DNA of 64,000 nt from Plantago major. Taxonomy: Eukaryota; Streptophyta; Magnoliopsida; Lamiales; Plantaginaceae. How positions within the stretch are numbered: position 1 is the stretch's first letter; each line of letters starts with the position of its first letter. Positions 12,892-25,842 of the stretch are shown one piece after another. A program made the position numbers and the translations under genes. Below the pieces are notes generated by a model. The model saw only the letters and a program-made list of their open reading frames with translations. It made no database searches and was not told the origin of the DNA. The stretch covers positions 4,114,835 through 4,178,834 of the forward strand of contig CM048839.1 in the NCBI GenBank assembly GCA_026545765.1. The letters run 5' to 3'.

Positions 12892-13539
12892 CAGTGACTC
12901 AATTTCAAGTTAAACTCATTATCCATGAGAAATAATCAAAACGCTGCAAAACCGAAGCAATTAAGCAAGTTCACTTTTAATGCATTCTTACTGAATAGTA
13001 AAACGAAGAAAGATAACGCTTTAATATCATAATTATAAATTATAATGCAAAATTGATTTCAAATAACATGAAGTCGGTCATTCTATTCAATTAATTGCAT
13101 TTTGAAACATATTTGTCTTAGTTGTGTATGGTCGTGTGGTGCCCAAGTTGAAACAACAATATAAGATACGTTTTTACACAACAAAAATAGATTCATCAAG
13201 AATGGGACTATATCTAACATGTGACACGATAAATGGGCAAATTAATCTTTTGGAGCTAAAAGGAAAAGCACGGAAAAAACATATAATTAAAAAATATATA
13301 TATACTACAATAGTTCAATAGTTTAATGGGATGGACTTTTCTTAAAAAAATTGCATGGTATCATTATTAGGGCACATAAATGTGCATTGGTTACATTATT
13401 GAAGAATCACAGTTCAAGAGTGAGTAGCCAAGAATGAGCATTTCATGGCAAAATGTGTTCATTCACAGCTACGTTAAATTAATTAATACACCAACATATA
13501 TATATAAGTAACAAATATATAAATCCTATGGGAGATCCA
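12892..13539. other. Intergenic DNA, nothing recognised
   Basis: AT-rich sequence between the LINE and the 3' end of the F-box pseudogene. No reading frame with family resemblance. Confidence 0.55.
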
Positions 13540-15862
13540 CTCCAGCAAACTTGAAAACAAACTTTGGATCAAAGGATTTTCTAGTTTGATACCAGGCTTA
13601 AGCTTTGTATGAAGATGTATGGCCTGCTCTCTTGCACGTTTTCTTTTAGGAGACTCGAAAGCAGTTCCTATCAGTGGTACAACCCGAGAATCAAAACTTA
13701 TCTTCTCTAGAGAAACAGCACTCTCGATTAGAAAAGCTGCAATCTCTAGCTAGATCTATTGGGTAACCATGAAACCCAACAATCTCCACAACTTTCAGGT
13801 GGTCGTGAGGATAAGCTTCCTGTTTTTCTAGCCCTTCTCTTTCCTCAGCAGGACCCCAACCCATCATGAGCTGCATTCAACAAGGGGAGAAATTATCATA
13901 CAACTGCAAGCCACTTTAAACAGTTCAAAGTATTAGTCCAATTGTTCCATTTTTTGTAAGCAAGTCTGAGCAGATAACAAATCTAATTTCCTCAAATTAA
14001 AGAGCTTGGGTATCAAACACCATAGCATTGCATACTGATAAACATACTGGGAGCAATGCTCAAAACGAATGCATTAGAACAATTCTCACAATAGATACTG
14101 AAAGAATGAAAACCACATTCGTCATAGTAAACTAAAAAATTCTGCATAACCCAACTTACATATGTTAAGCATGTCTCAGGTGCCAAAACACAATACGAAT
14201 ATAATTTGGTACGCAAATGAGACTCAGCATCATCTTCCACTTCCAGTGCAAAAAAGCATAATGCATGTTTGTGTGTGTGTGTGTGTGTCTGTGTTACTTT
14301 CTGTTAAATCTACTTCCCAAAGCTAGTGAAGTACAAAATATATACTACTTCTTTTGTTTCCTATGTTAACAGCAAACAAATGCCCCATCATGCATCATTA
14401 CTCACTCATCAATCACAGTGGCCCGCAACATTTTAAGAGATAGTTTCTCTCAAAGAATGAATATAAAAACAAAGAGATAGTCATATTCCATTCTTATTTT
14501 GAAGATGATTGTCTCATACTTATAAGATAATAAGTTAAAGACAGAATAGAAAAGTGAAGGCTTCATTTAGAAGTACCCTTTCCAAGTATGAAGCGAAACT
14601 TGCTTGCTTACTGACATTTATTTACCGGTTACAAGTTTCAAGATTACGTCGAGTTTACAATGGTGCAGGACAGGGCAAGCCTTCTACAGCAATTCAAGAC
14701 AATTGAGGCCGTCATCCCATTCTGGCTCAACTTTCAAACCTAGCTTCCCAAATCTAGTGAATACTGAACCCTCAACAGATATCCTAATATCCTGAATAAA
14801 AAAATAAAAAAAATAGTTCAATGCAATGCATGAGTAATGAGTTCTAGAACTTCCCCATATGATCAAAACATACAAATGCATGATTAATTTTAATTACATA
14901 TACTACCCCAAGCAACTCCTCTGTTATTTGGTGATTCTTCCATAAATAATACATATACAACTAAATAATCAAGAAAGGACATACTCAAAGGACTTACTTT
15001 CAGAGGACTAGGGGTAGATAATTTGAGCGATTCAATTTGAGAGAGGTAGCCTGAAAGATCCGAGAATCCTTTGACCAAATCATTAGCATAATCAAAACCT
15101 AAATAAACTTCAGCGAGCTTCGGCATGCCGCTTTGGCCCAGAGTAACATACAGACACAAGATTTGGGGCAGATATCTCCAGCTGCTTTATATTATTGCAA
15201 TAATAAATTCTCAGAGCTTTCAAACTGAGGGATCTGCCAGTAACTTTTAGGCTTAGAAGTGTACTCGAACGGTGCACCGATAAATATTCAAGAGTTTGAC
15301 AATTGCACAAGACACTCTCTAGCATTTCGCCAGTTATATTTATACACCCCAATTCTAGAGAGGTTAAATTGTTGCAATGGGACAAGAAGCTGCAGTTAAA
15401 AGTATGGCGTAGTGGCTCCTCTCCTGTATAGCAAGAGAAGTCCACTTCAAGTCTCTTTACCTTCTTCTCCAGTGCAAATCTGATGGAATTATCGATACTA
15501 TAACTACTATTCTCAAGACACCTCATATCAAACCGGATCCTGAATTCATCAATAGTTGGACCCTTGTATGAACTCACTACTTGGTCCACCCAGGGCATAT
15601 ACCTAGGACGTTCTTCTTCAGGTGATTTGGTCCTACGCTGAAACTCATGAATTAAGTTAGAGGAATCAAAGTGAAGAGCTGGGATATACGCCCACAGATG
15701 TCTCCAGCTCTTTGATAGAACACTTGTTCTTCCGGCTTCTTTCATCTTCAAGAATGAAAGAATGTTAATGCGAATATCATCCGGCAATTCACTAAGCCGG
15801 TCATTCTTTAACAGTTGGCTTCTTCCTGAAGATGCATGCCACAAGTGATTCACAGTGCACAT
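13540..15862 (-). pseudogene. F-box/LRR/FBD protein pseudogene
   Basis: Functional relatives are SCF ubiquitin-ligase substrate receptors. From the ATG at 15862 the first exon encodes an F-box (DRLSELPDDIRINILSFL... VLSKSWRHLWAY, residues about 23-65) followed by leucine-rich repeats (LTSLELGC, LEYLSVH, LKALRIYYC). After a frameshift near 15125, LRR coding continues (MPKLAEVYLGF, to about 15000), resumes at 14803-14650 and ends with an FBD domain (HLKVVEIVGFHGYPIDL, 13820-13760). It is disabled three ways: the frameshift; a TAG inside the LLKACPVLHH motif near 14690; and a tandem 4-bp CTAGCTAG insertion at 13746-13753 that shifts the FBD frame. A copy of the 3' part lies at 53000-54110. Confidence 0.85.
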
Positions 15863-16211
15863 GAGATTATTTAGAAATATATTACAAACAAGAGAACCAA
15901 CTCGAGAACTTGTATAATTGTAGACAACCAGCAGCAGTAACAATGATAACAATATAGCCGGATTAGAGGGCAGAGAATAACTAGATATGAAAAGTTAAAT
16001 AAGCAAACTTTTCGCCTAATTAATAGATGGGGAGCTCAAACTCTTTCCACCATCATAAAATTTCATACTTTAGTCATATATTACAAGTAGTAGAAGAAAA
16101 GAATGATAACAATAATTTCAAGAAACAGCAGCAGTAACAATGATAACGATCAAGAAACAAAAAGAAAAGAAGCAGTATTTGGGCAAACAACAGGCATTAT
16201 ATTATATTATA

Positions 16212-16468
16212 CTCCCTCTATTTCAGAGAAATTGTTACATTTTGACTTTGACCGGTCAAATGTCTTCGAGTTTGACCACAAATTACTTATAAACGATAAT
16301 AGTAAATAATTTAATAAAATCTTATAATAAAATTTTAATTACTAAATTTTCATTATATAATTTTAATAATTTATTTATTAATATCGTTTAAGAGTAAATT
16401 GTTGTCAAACGCGGAGACAGTTGACCACAGAATAATAAAATGTAACAATTTTTCTGAAATGGAGGGAG
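16212..16468. mobile_element. Stowaway-like MITE, copy 2
   Basis: A 257-bp foldback starting CTCCCTCTATTTCAG and ending CTGAAATGGAGGGAG with TA on each side, in the same orientation as and strongly similar to 1844-2102. It sits 350 bp upstream of the F-box pseudogene start, in a run of ATTATATTAT that may be the target. Confidence 0.88.
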
Positions 16469-16470
16469 TA

Positions 16471-17647
16471 TTATATTATATTATTAGCTGAGCTGATTTA
16501 CCATTAAGTGCTGCTGCTGTTGGTCACCAACACTACTATTTGGCCTAACAATTGTGATTCCGGTGATACTTCGATCCCTTTCCGATCCTGCTAAGGATGA
16601 GAAATCTGCAAATATAATTGGGATTATATAATAAGGCTAGGTTTTATGTACAAGTTGAACAGCATAATGTACAAGCCTCTATCAGACAATTGGATAATTG
16701 AGCGCGCATCCTTGACTTTGTAAATCTTTAAATTGAGTCCTCATGGTTTGGCTGACGTATGCAATTAACTCCATATTAATTGCACTTTAGATACATAAAC
16801 TTGTCTGATACAAGTTTTTGTTTGTATGAGCTTTGTTACCCTGCAAGAGGAACATGCAGGTTAATCTTGAACATGTGAAGAAGCTGAATTACTTCCTCTT
16901 GTCTTCTATGTTACCTGGACTTAGTGCTCTTTAACGACCCGAGTATCTCATTCCTCGAGTTCGAGCTTAGCTCGGCTCGGCTTGTGAATAAACGAGCTTT
17001 TCTCATTAACGGAAAATACGTCCATATATATATAAATATAAATAACCAAATCTAAACGAGCCTTGTCAAGTATCGAGCCGAACCCAACTCGGCTCGATAA
17101 CAAAACGAGCTCAAACTTGGGCTATAGCACCTTATAAAAACAAGTTAAGCTCAAGCCTGAACAAGTCAATCCCTCTACAAGGCTCAACTCATATAACATC
17201 TCTACTTGGACGGTAGACTCCTAACTCCTAAGAATCATGTTACTAGCATTTTGCATTCCGTTATCCGAAGAGTTTTTTTGACCATCCGGAGAGCGAAGAA
17301 TCTTTTAGCATTTTGCATATATTCCATTGTGTGAGGAGTTTTGGTCCCCTTGTCAGATGACGAAAAGCCACAAACTACAAATTATACTGAAACAATTTAT
17401 ACACTCCTATATTTGAATGCAGAAACTCTAGTAACTTTAGATTTCAAAGTCAAATTACATGCTGACTTGGAAGAATGTAATATAACCAACAAAAATGGTA
17501 CAAAACTCTCAGATCACAACAAAGTAAACACCTCTAAACAGAAAAAAGTGAAATCACCAAAATATTCCTGGGTGTCTAAAAATAAATACAAAGCCTAAAA
17601 CAATCTAAAATGTATAACTTCTCTGTAAAACTGAATAAAAACTACAC
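16471..17647. other. Intergenic DNA with GAGC/GCTC-rich patch
   Basis: No gene recognised. 16940-17180 is enriched in the words CTCGGCTCG, CGAGCTC and GAGCCGA, a composition unlike its neighbours, perhaps an old repeat. The rest is featureless. Confidence 0.5.
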
Positions 17648-17847
17648 CATGGAATGTCATCTAAGAAACTTGCCGTCCTCGAACAATTCCTCTGTAAAAC
17701 TGAAGTAGTTGTAGACTTGTTCCAGAGAAAGACCTGGCAAAAGATACATATGTAGCAGTCTCCTTGGAGTCACCTGAATTTTATTTTCAACTCCAGAATG
17801 AACCATAGGGAACAGGACTGGTACCAACCATCTGTTTTTTATTGTTT
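17648..17847 (-). other. Possible SEC24A 3' UTR exon
   Basis: Just after the SEC24A stop codon the minus strand reads CTTACAG|GTACAC (18433), a plausible donor. TTCTCTTCCAG at 17848 is a good acceptor. That would make a 586-base 3' UTR intron and a last exon here. An open frame (17875-17657) crosses it but resembles nothing I know. Inference only. Confidence 0.35.
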
Positions 17848-18440
17848 CTGGAAGAGAAAAAACATCAATTAACAATCAGTACTAACATCAGGATCCGATA
17901 TACCTACTGAACTAAAATGATGATTCTCCACATTAAAATAATTTCTTATGTATACTCAGCAACAAGGAACAATATCTAATTTCAGTAATGTCAGTTTAAT
18001 TGGCAACTTTGGATAAACAAACATAATTGCACATCTATTAACCACTTTTGGTAATCACCACTACTCCAGAATTGGTGTCATATTGCACCGAGACCCAGTG
18101 CAGTTTCCAGAATTTTATTTTCGATCAAAACTCTGTAAAGCAATTACCAGTACAATCTCAAGCTGAAATCTTCTCCCAGTGGGTTCTAAATGCACAAATA
18201 AATAAAAACCTCATAATTTCAAGAGCACATTGGCGGTTTCTTCTAGGGAGACTGAGAAAACTTAAGGCACACTACCCAAGCTATCCCAAATGCAGGAAAA
18301 AATAAAAAGTATCAAGAAATCGCAACATGGTGCAAGATTATTTTAGCTTCTTCAGCCCCTCAAACACCACACAAGAGAAAGTCCAATGCTTTAGCTGTAA
18401 ACAGGCCAACATTTAAATAGAATAAATGTGTACCTGTAAG

Positions 18441-21400
18441 TTACGCATTTGTTTGAACCTGCCGGTGTATTTGCATAACCCAGTCAGCATAGCCATTTGC
18501 ACCGCCAATTTGGTCCTCTACGAGATTTGTGAGTAGGAAAAAACCTTCCCTTGGTTGTTCACCTTGCCTCACAATGTGGCATAGTTGAAAATAAGATGGG
18601 TCACTCTCCCGAATTCTATTGAGTATCTTCATTAGCTTTCTTGACATTTCATTGTCCCGAAGAGATAGGCTAACCTGAATTCAGCAGCAGAGTAAAATAG
18701 GATCGTGGTTAGGAGAAACAGTACCTGAAAACAGAGTACTCAAAAGACACTATGTTTGAACAAGACGAACCCATCCAACCAGCAAAATGAAATCAAAACT
18801 AGAAGAAAATATGAAAATGAATCAAATGGAGCAAATAAATTTGGCCACAAGGTATATACTGAGATATGCATCTGAACAGAAAATGACAAAGGTCCATTTA
18901 CTTGATGCCTGAGCAGAACATAGGATCTGAGTGCAAACAAATTATAGCATCTTTTTGGACAAGATAATTTTAAATTAAGATTTTGACCCAAGGTGAATTG
19001 AGCCTGGATGCAAATCCAAGTTCTTATCCTTCCCATCAAAACCCTTGAGTCACTGGTTTAGCATGAATGCATGATTCCCTCTTGGGATCGGAACAAGAAA
19101 TCACCAAAAAATGGCCCACTAATCTTGTATCTGGATTCCCAAGTTACGTTACTCCAATAGTACTGTCTAAATCTACACATTAAAGAATCCATCTACTAAT
19201 GCAAAAGGTCAGATATTGTAACTGGGTTAGGGATTGAAGCAGAGGTAGACGGGATAGAAGCCCCTATAGGATCTTGGGAAACAATTGCAGGTTTCTAGTT
19301 TGTTTGTGGACCGGTTAAAGGAGAATTTTGTGGACCATATGATAAATGCAAGTCGGCATAAATTGAATAAAGATAGAGCAAAGCTTACTCAACTTAGCAT
19401 GTTAAGTGTACGGGTGTTCAGACGACTATAAAATATGCATACTTAAACCTATGGGCTACGGTGAGAAAAGTGAAATTTTGAAATGTGATAAATGAAATTT
19501 ACAAACTGAAAATTACTCGAGTGGTAAATGAGCAAACCTTGGAGTAGTCCGCAGCTAAGTCTTCGCCGAGCAAATTCCTAGCTATATCAGGTGAAACTGA
19601 TCTACCAAACCATATGACAAACCGGAAACCGTCATCAAAGATATAGAGACCTCTGGTATCCAAGCTCTCAGCAGTAAGGGGTATCCTCTTAGTTATGTCA
19701 AATTCTTCATTCTGAAAAGAAGTTGTTTACATCAGAAAACGGAAGTCACAAAGTCCACCACACAAGTAAAACAGATACGAGATACTTACACTTACAAGAG
19801 AGTCATCAAGACGACCCAGATTAGGATAGAGAAGTTTCATTAACTTTGCAACGGGTAAAGCCATCATGGTGTATCCAGCTGCACAGCGTTCATCAAGCTG
19901 CACATCAGCATATCCACCACGGAGGGGTGTAGATTTACACAACGCTAACCCATACAAGGGTAAGAATTTCAGGGATTCAGGGTAAATCATCCTTCCACTC
20001 AACCGGTGCTGAACAGCATAAATATTCCTGTATTCTCTAAGAGCTTTGACTATCCTAAGTTGAATGGCAGACCGAGCATCCTCCAGCTTGTATGACAGAG
20101 TTTTTTCAATTGCTGTACATCAATTTTCGCATAATTTATAAAACATTAGCAAACTATATCAGAATTAACCCCAACAGCATAATTCTAATCTTTCACCAAG
20201 CCCAGGGTACTTGGAAAAGAGTCATCAGACGAGAGAGTGACTTCCTTACCAAGCCTGGAAAATAATGAAATAATTGCACCAGTGTCAGCCAGCCGATACA
20301 TTTCACTTAGGTCTGCAACAACTGGAGCAGCTGCAGTGTGTACCCTGATACGCCTTTCTCCAGAAGACGACGTATATCTTTGCAATGGTTAAGGAAATTT
20401 ATACCATCTCTGGATATAGTCATTTAAATTCATGTGTCCGAGATATAGTTTTTTTTTTTTTTTTAATGCAGAAGACAGAGAACACCAAAGATGGTGAATA
20501 ATCATAATGTGGCAAAAAAGTAAGTGTACGAAATTAGACTAAAAACACATGCAACATGAGCAAGATAATATTCCCATGGATCAATTCACAAGACAAGGAT
20601 ACAACAATGCAACTTGGAAATACACCGTCTGCGTGGTTAACAGTGTATCTTCAAGAGACAATTGAGCGGCATAAGCCTTATCACAGTCAACAGCAGGAAG
20701 CGCTACCAAGTCTGTGGATCTTAGCATGAAGTTCCCATGATATGATGTAAACCGCACTCCTGCACGCACCATACAAGAGTATAAGAACTCTATCCAACTA
20801 AAACAGATGGAGAATGAACATAATGAAGAATTTGCATGCAATGAGTTTCATGACAGACAGCAATATGAGGTAACCTTTTCCACATCTTATCCTCATAACC
20901 GCCTCCCAAGCAGTCTCCCTGGTAAGATCTCTGGCTAACTCGTGTCTCAACCTATCTCCATGAATACTTGACTGGAAACCTGGATAATAGTACACCTGAC
21001 CGCCAGTATATTTTGCAAGCGTACCTGCAAAAGTATTAATAACACAGTTTCAATTTATCAGGAATATCTCATATCATGTACGGACTAAATTTGCTTGATA
21101 ATCTCTTGTTTTAAAAATCATAAACAGTAAGAAGTTTAATAGAATCACAGAATTTTGCACGTATCATTCACTACCATGTTCAGTTAATATTCTTTCCCAT
21201 TTATGACAATGTACCTTCGAAGAGGTGAAAGTCTAATCATGCACATTAGATTAGACTAAATTCACAGAACATATATGTAAATGCATTGTCTTGCTTTTGT
21301 AGAAACAAACACAAAGATCATGTACTTAACCTCCAGTGTTTTAAGGAATAGTTATGAGAAAAGGGCTGAGTAAAGGGCATGTTTAAAAAACATATCCTTT

Positions 21401-24400
21401 TTTTTTAATAGACGCAAGTAAACAGCTAATTTTGCTTAGATGTGTGCATGTATCTCCCTTTTTCCTCAAGCCACTTCCATTTTGATAGTCAATATGCAAG
21501 TATTCTTTCATAAATAGCATTTCCTTGAAATTAATATAGTTTGCAAATCTAGTTGGTCACTGCTTGTAGCTCTGGGATGTCGTAAGAACACAGCCTGTTC
21601 TGTGTTTAGTCCACTAGTACTCTAATATTTTTTAAGCAACACTAGAAATGCAATGCCTATTAAACTAATTATACATAAAAGATGGCATCAATACTAAGAA
21701 TAAGGTGAAGGCACATAATAGTGTACCTAAAGATGCTATATCTGTGTACTTGTCACTGAAAGCGTAGACATTCACAGCTATCTGAAATTTTGTTAAATCA
21801 GCAGCCATCTGCTTATAGAATGGATCTTCTGGAACTCGTAACGTATGCTCCTTATCCGTCCCATAAACCCGAATATCATCTCCCCGCAGCCTTAGGCGTC
21901 CAACGCCAAGTGATGGGAGAGAATTCTGGAAAATCAACAATTTCCCGCCAAGTTGACCCTGTCCACAGAGAGAAGCATAATTAGAATGCTGATAAATGGG
22001 AAACAATTTTGTCGACCAAGCGCTACGAAAACCAGGGGTGCCAGGTTGTAAAGAATTCATAACAGAAAGAATAAAGAAAGAAAGAAAAAAGAGTAACCAA
22101 GAAACACACCATAACCATGAATGCAGCTTTGAGAGCTGGTCCAAATGCTGATTCTACATTCATACTGTCCTGGAACATGGAAGGTAAACTATCAAGGAAT
22201 GCCTCCACCACATCCCTAGATTCTGACAAGTTGACTAAGAGATCATCCGGCAATGGGATAAATATATCATCCAAGTCGGAGATAACCATCATCTGTGGCT
22301 GCTGCAAAGATGACTGATGATGCAGGAAAGAAATGAAAGTTATTCACCAAGTTAAATTTGTAAATGCTATGAAAAACACATTTGTGCCAAAACTTGCCTT
22401 CATGTTATAGAAATGTATCGTGCTGTCATAAGTTATGAAACCAATCCGTGTCCTAGGATTGCCAGGCAAAGTGTCCAGGGAAGATTTAATAGTTTGTGCC
22501 ATAACCTGCATAAATATTGAGCGGTTTGGCATAAAAATGGAAAATACAGAAGTTTGTGCGCAGCAAAACTCAATGTCAACAAAGAGAAGAAATTTAATAA
22601 ACAAACAATTGCATAACTGCCTACAGCTACCATATGAGAGAGATATAACTGTAGCCATACAGTTCAAAGCACCTCAAACACGACATAGCCTACAATTCGG
22701 AGTTTTGGACAGGTAAAGTTTTAAACCATTCCAGCCAATGAGTGTGGAGTGATACCAATAAATTTTGAGATTTCTATGCAACTTAGAGCTCATTGCTATA
22801 TTATCGCCCCAAGACCTAAAAAGATTTCTTAAAGGAACTTGCTATTTTACAAATTCTCACATCACGTGCCCGATCCTGCTCCATAATATAAGTGTCACAA
22901 CAATAGAACATGTTTAATTTCCTCACATTATAACGAGTACCACAACTCAAAGACAGTAGGTAAAAATGTAAAATCATGCAGTATGAACCATTATTAGATT
23001 TATGAATGTCCACTTCATCAATTAACAAACAAGCAATAGACATAGAAGTAATGAAATTATGTTTCAGCCGTGTGCATCTGCATCCGAACAAAAAATATTC
23101 AATATATTTGCAACACAAAACAGCTAAATTAGGGAATACAGTTACCTCAAGCATCCCACTTTTGACCGCAGATATTGATACGTCGATGAGAAAAAAGTAC
23201 AGTGGCGGCATAGGAGGGCGGACCATGTACTCAGCTGGAGCAATAAACTCAACGCTGCCTTTTGTAAGCTCCGGTCGTTGATCCAGATCAACTCGTCTGC
23301 CACTAGCATCCACATGGGCATAATAATCACTTGGAACTAAACATGAATAGTAGAGGAAAATCAGCTGTACGTCTTGGCAGCAGTAAACATAGAATACCCC
23401 TCTTGAACATTAACACTTTGTAAGTTTACTTGAACAAGATTGCAGAATACAAGTTAGCTAATGAATTGTTAGTCGTAGAGTTATTCTCGCCAGACTTAAA
23501 CTTAAACTTGAAGAAAATAGCAATGTTTCGGGGTTCCTTTTATCGAATTACCAAATTACCCTAAGGTTACGTGAGAAAAATAGAGGTCCCCCCCCCCCCC
23601 CGGGGGTTTTATGGCATTTGTGGATCGGATATCTCAATCAAATGTGTAACTATTGGAATAGAGGTTTCCATTGCTATTTGTTCAGAGTTTTAGCAAAAAA
23701 TTCCCTCTGCTTCTCGAAACACTCATGCCCCACTAGGTAGTACGCAACCTTATAAAGCCCCATTACACATTAACAGAAAAAGATTGAAAATGTATTATAT
23801 ATTCTACTGAAGGCTGAAGCACAACTTCTCTACCCCATTTTTGTACCACAATCTACAACCTATAGTTAAATTTGAGGAATGTGCCTAATACATGGGTGGG
23901 CAGTAGTTGTGAGTTTACATTGATGGTGTACGGAGAATTTCTAAAAAAGATAGAGGATCTTCTGCCCTCAGCCCCAACATGCATCCTACAGCTGATTGTT
24001 TCTACACGTGCTAACAACCAGAAAGCATAATGGGAATGAGGGGCTGCGCTAAAGACATGGAACTTGCAACACAAAGATAACGAAAGATTTCAACGCGACA
24101 ATGTAAAGTTCTATGGAAGAGCCACCAAACTATTGAATATATACATTCCAGTATCAAGTTGAATGTATAATTACCATCATTGAGCAATGAACATATATTG
24201 CATTTCCACTTTCTTCCATTATCTGAGAAAGTGACATACGGATTCACATAAGTGCGACACCTTCTACACCGTTGGATGCCAGTTGTAGCAAAGTTAACTA
24301 TCGGTACTTCCTCCTGAATGATAATCAAGTGAGTTTATAACAAAATCAAGTAATTTTGCAAAGAAAATAACATTCAATGCAATAGAAACTAACCCCACGG

Positions 24401-25446
24401 GGAGCTTCTGCTAGAGGACAGACAACAGCTCCAAGAGGTAAGTGCCACCTAGATGTCAAGGACTGAGAATTTGGTAAACCACTGGTAGTAAGTCGCACAT
24501 ATCTGGAATGACAATTCATGGGGAACATCTCAGCGAAAGATTTTGGTTCCACATCACCATCCAATGGCCTCGGTAAGGAAGCAGCATCAGGCCCTGTGTC
24601 ATATGATCCTGGCACAGATCCAAGAGAGAGTGAATTGAAGTCTTCAGCCAAGCCATGCGATGGAAGGGGAGGTGCAGCACCATGATGCTGCATTTGGTTC
24701 CCAGTATAAAGGCCTGATGGGAGTGGAGCTGGAGGGCCGGGGGCATACCCTCTTTGTTGAGGAGGAAAAGAAGCCGTAGGTCCTGGGGGAGCATAGCTTC
24801 CTTGTAACGGAAAGGAGTTGGGCCGACTAGGGGGGGCTTGTGCAGCTGGAATTGCCTGTGCATTGGCATAGCCAGGAAAAGCTGGCTGAAAGCCACCTCT
24901 GGGAGGGGCATAAGATGGTCCCATTGGCAGTGAAGACGGTTGTACATTCGGCCCTGGAGGCGAGAACGGTTGATCGGCAGGTACCTGACTGTTTTGATAG
25001 GAATGTCCAGTGTTTATACTCTGAGGAGGCGATCCCATAGGCACTGAAGGTGGTTGAGGCTGGGAAACATAAGAAACAGGACCTCCAGGAGTTCTAGTAG
25101 GTGGAGAAGCAAAGGGAGGACCTCCCATTGGTGCCCGTGGTGGCGGTACTTGACCCGTTGACAGAAACTGTGGAGCTGGGAAGCGCTGAGATGCTGCAGT
25201 TGGCGGGCCATATGATGAAGATGGAGGCGGTGGCCCAGGCCTCACCGGCAGACCCATTGGAGGTCCAGATGAAAAAGGCACAGCTGTAGACTGAGGTAGA
25301 GGTGGAGCTGCAGGCCTAAAGGCAGATGCATCTGATCCAACCACTGGCCCAGATGATACAAACGGCGTCGAACTCTGCATAGCAGCAAAGGGCGACGCAG
25401 CTGGCCTTACCGGATAATTCGGACGGTATCCATCTTCGGTCCCCAT
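18441..25446 (-). CDS. SEC24A: COPII coat cargo adaptor SEC24A
   Basis: Sec24 pairs with Sec23 in the inner COPII coat and selects cargo leaving the ER. Twelve exons join in phase: 25446-24394, 24313-24175, 23336-23146, 22505-22398, 22313-22110, 21958-21727, 21024-20875, 20759-20603, 20377-20250, 20112-19796, 19711-19538, 18674-18441. They give 1028 residues, close to the roughly 1040 of plant SEC24A. Residues 1 to about 300 are a Pro/Gly/Gln-rich disordered tail. The zinc finger follows at about 365-390 (CRRC...CNIC), then the Sec23/24 trunk ([18 protein letters not shown]), beta-sandwich ([17 protein letters not shown]), helical ([19 protein letters not shown]) and gelsolin-like ([19 protein letters not shown]) domains. 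The start is the first ATG that fits [12 protein letters not shown]; an upstream in-frame ATG at 25464 would add six residues. Intron 8 is U12-type and intron 4 is GC-AG. No disruption seen. Confidence 0.96.
20378..20602 (-). other. U12-type (minor spliceosome) intron 8 of SEC24A
   Basis: Read on the minus strand, the donor is GTATCCTTG and the sequence TTCCTTAAC (20396-20388) lies 10 bases before the terminal AG. Both match the U12 donor and branch-site consensus exactly. Splicing exon 8 (ending TT) to exon 9 (starting ATATACG) restores the conserved VALLYT reading. No U2-type alternative gives the conserved frame. Confidence 0.92.
22314..22397 (-). other. GC-AG intron 4 of SEC24A
   Basis: Exon 4 ends ATGAAG and the intron begins GCAAGT, the strong AG|GCAAGT context that non-canonical GC donors need. 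It ends CATCAG, and exon 5 begins TCATCTTTG. The join gives the conserved MKSSL reading. The intron is 84 bases long. Confidence 0.82.
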
Positions 25447-25490
25447 AAATATTCCAACCAACACTTGATCTCCTTACAAAACTTGAACCT

Positions 25491-25842
25491 CTGTCGAGTG
25501 AGCAAGTAAAAAAATCAACTTTATATCACCAGGTAACTCCAAACTCAATTCAATCAATCAGTGATTGAAAATTGAAAATTCAAAATTCTAATCAGCAGCA
25601 GCATGAATCAAGACAATGCGAGGGAAATACAAAATGCCAAATACAAAATACAGCATCGATTTTCACAGTAAGAGCTGAAACAAGCGCCTGAGCTTCGATT
25701 AAACAAGGCAATCACAGTTTCCGAGCAGTAAATCAGAGAATCGAATTGGGTAATTGAATCACAGTGAATTTGCATAAAACCTAAGTGATAGAAAGCGGTG
25801 AATTGAGAGCTGCAAAAGTGAATCGGAAAAGTAGTGGATTAC
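25491..25842 (-). other. SEC24A: 5' UTR intron of SEC24A
   Basis: On the minus strand CCAATCAG|GTAATCC is the donor and CACTCGACAG|AGGTTC the acceptor, leaving a short second leader segment before the ATG at 25446. Transcription probably starts near 25950-25985. No clear TATA box is visible there. Confidence 0.7.

Noticed and set aside
17341-17598. 85-codon plus-strand frame
   Set aside because: No recognisable domain and no plausible promoter or splice context; likely chance.
20378-20602. AT-AC intron reading for SEC24A intron 8
   Set aside because: The intron starts GT and ends AG when the reading frame is respected; the TATCCTT is part of a GT-type U12 donor.
22433-22667. Several minus-strand frames inside the SEC24A gene reading through introns
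   Set aside because: They run across well-supported splice sites and lose similarity at the intron borders.
24840-25289. Plus-strand frames opposite the SEC24A Pro/Gln-rich exon
   Set aside because: Shadows produced by the biased codons of the real minus-strand exon.
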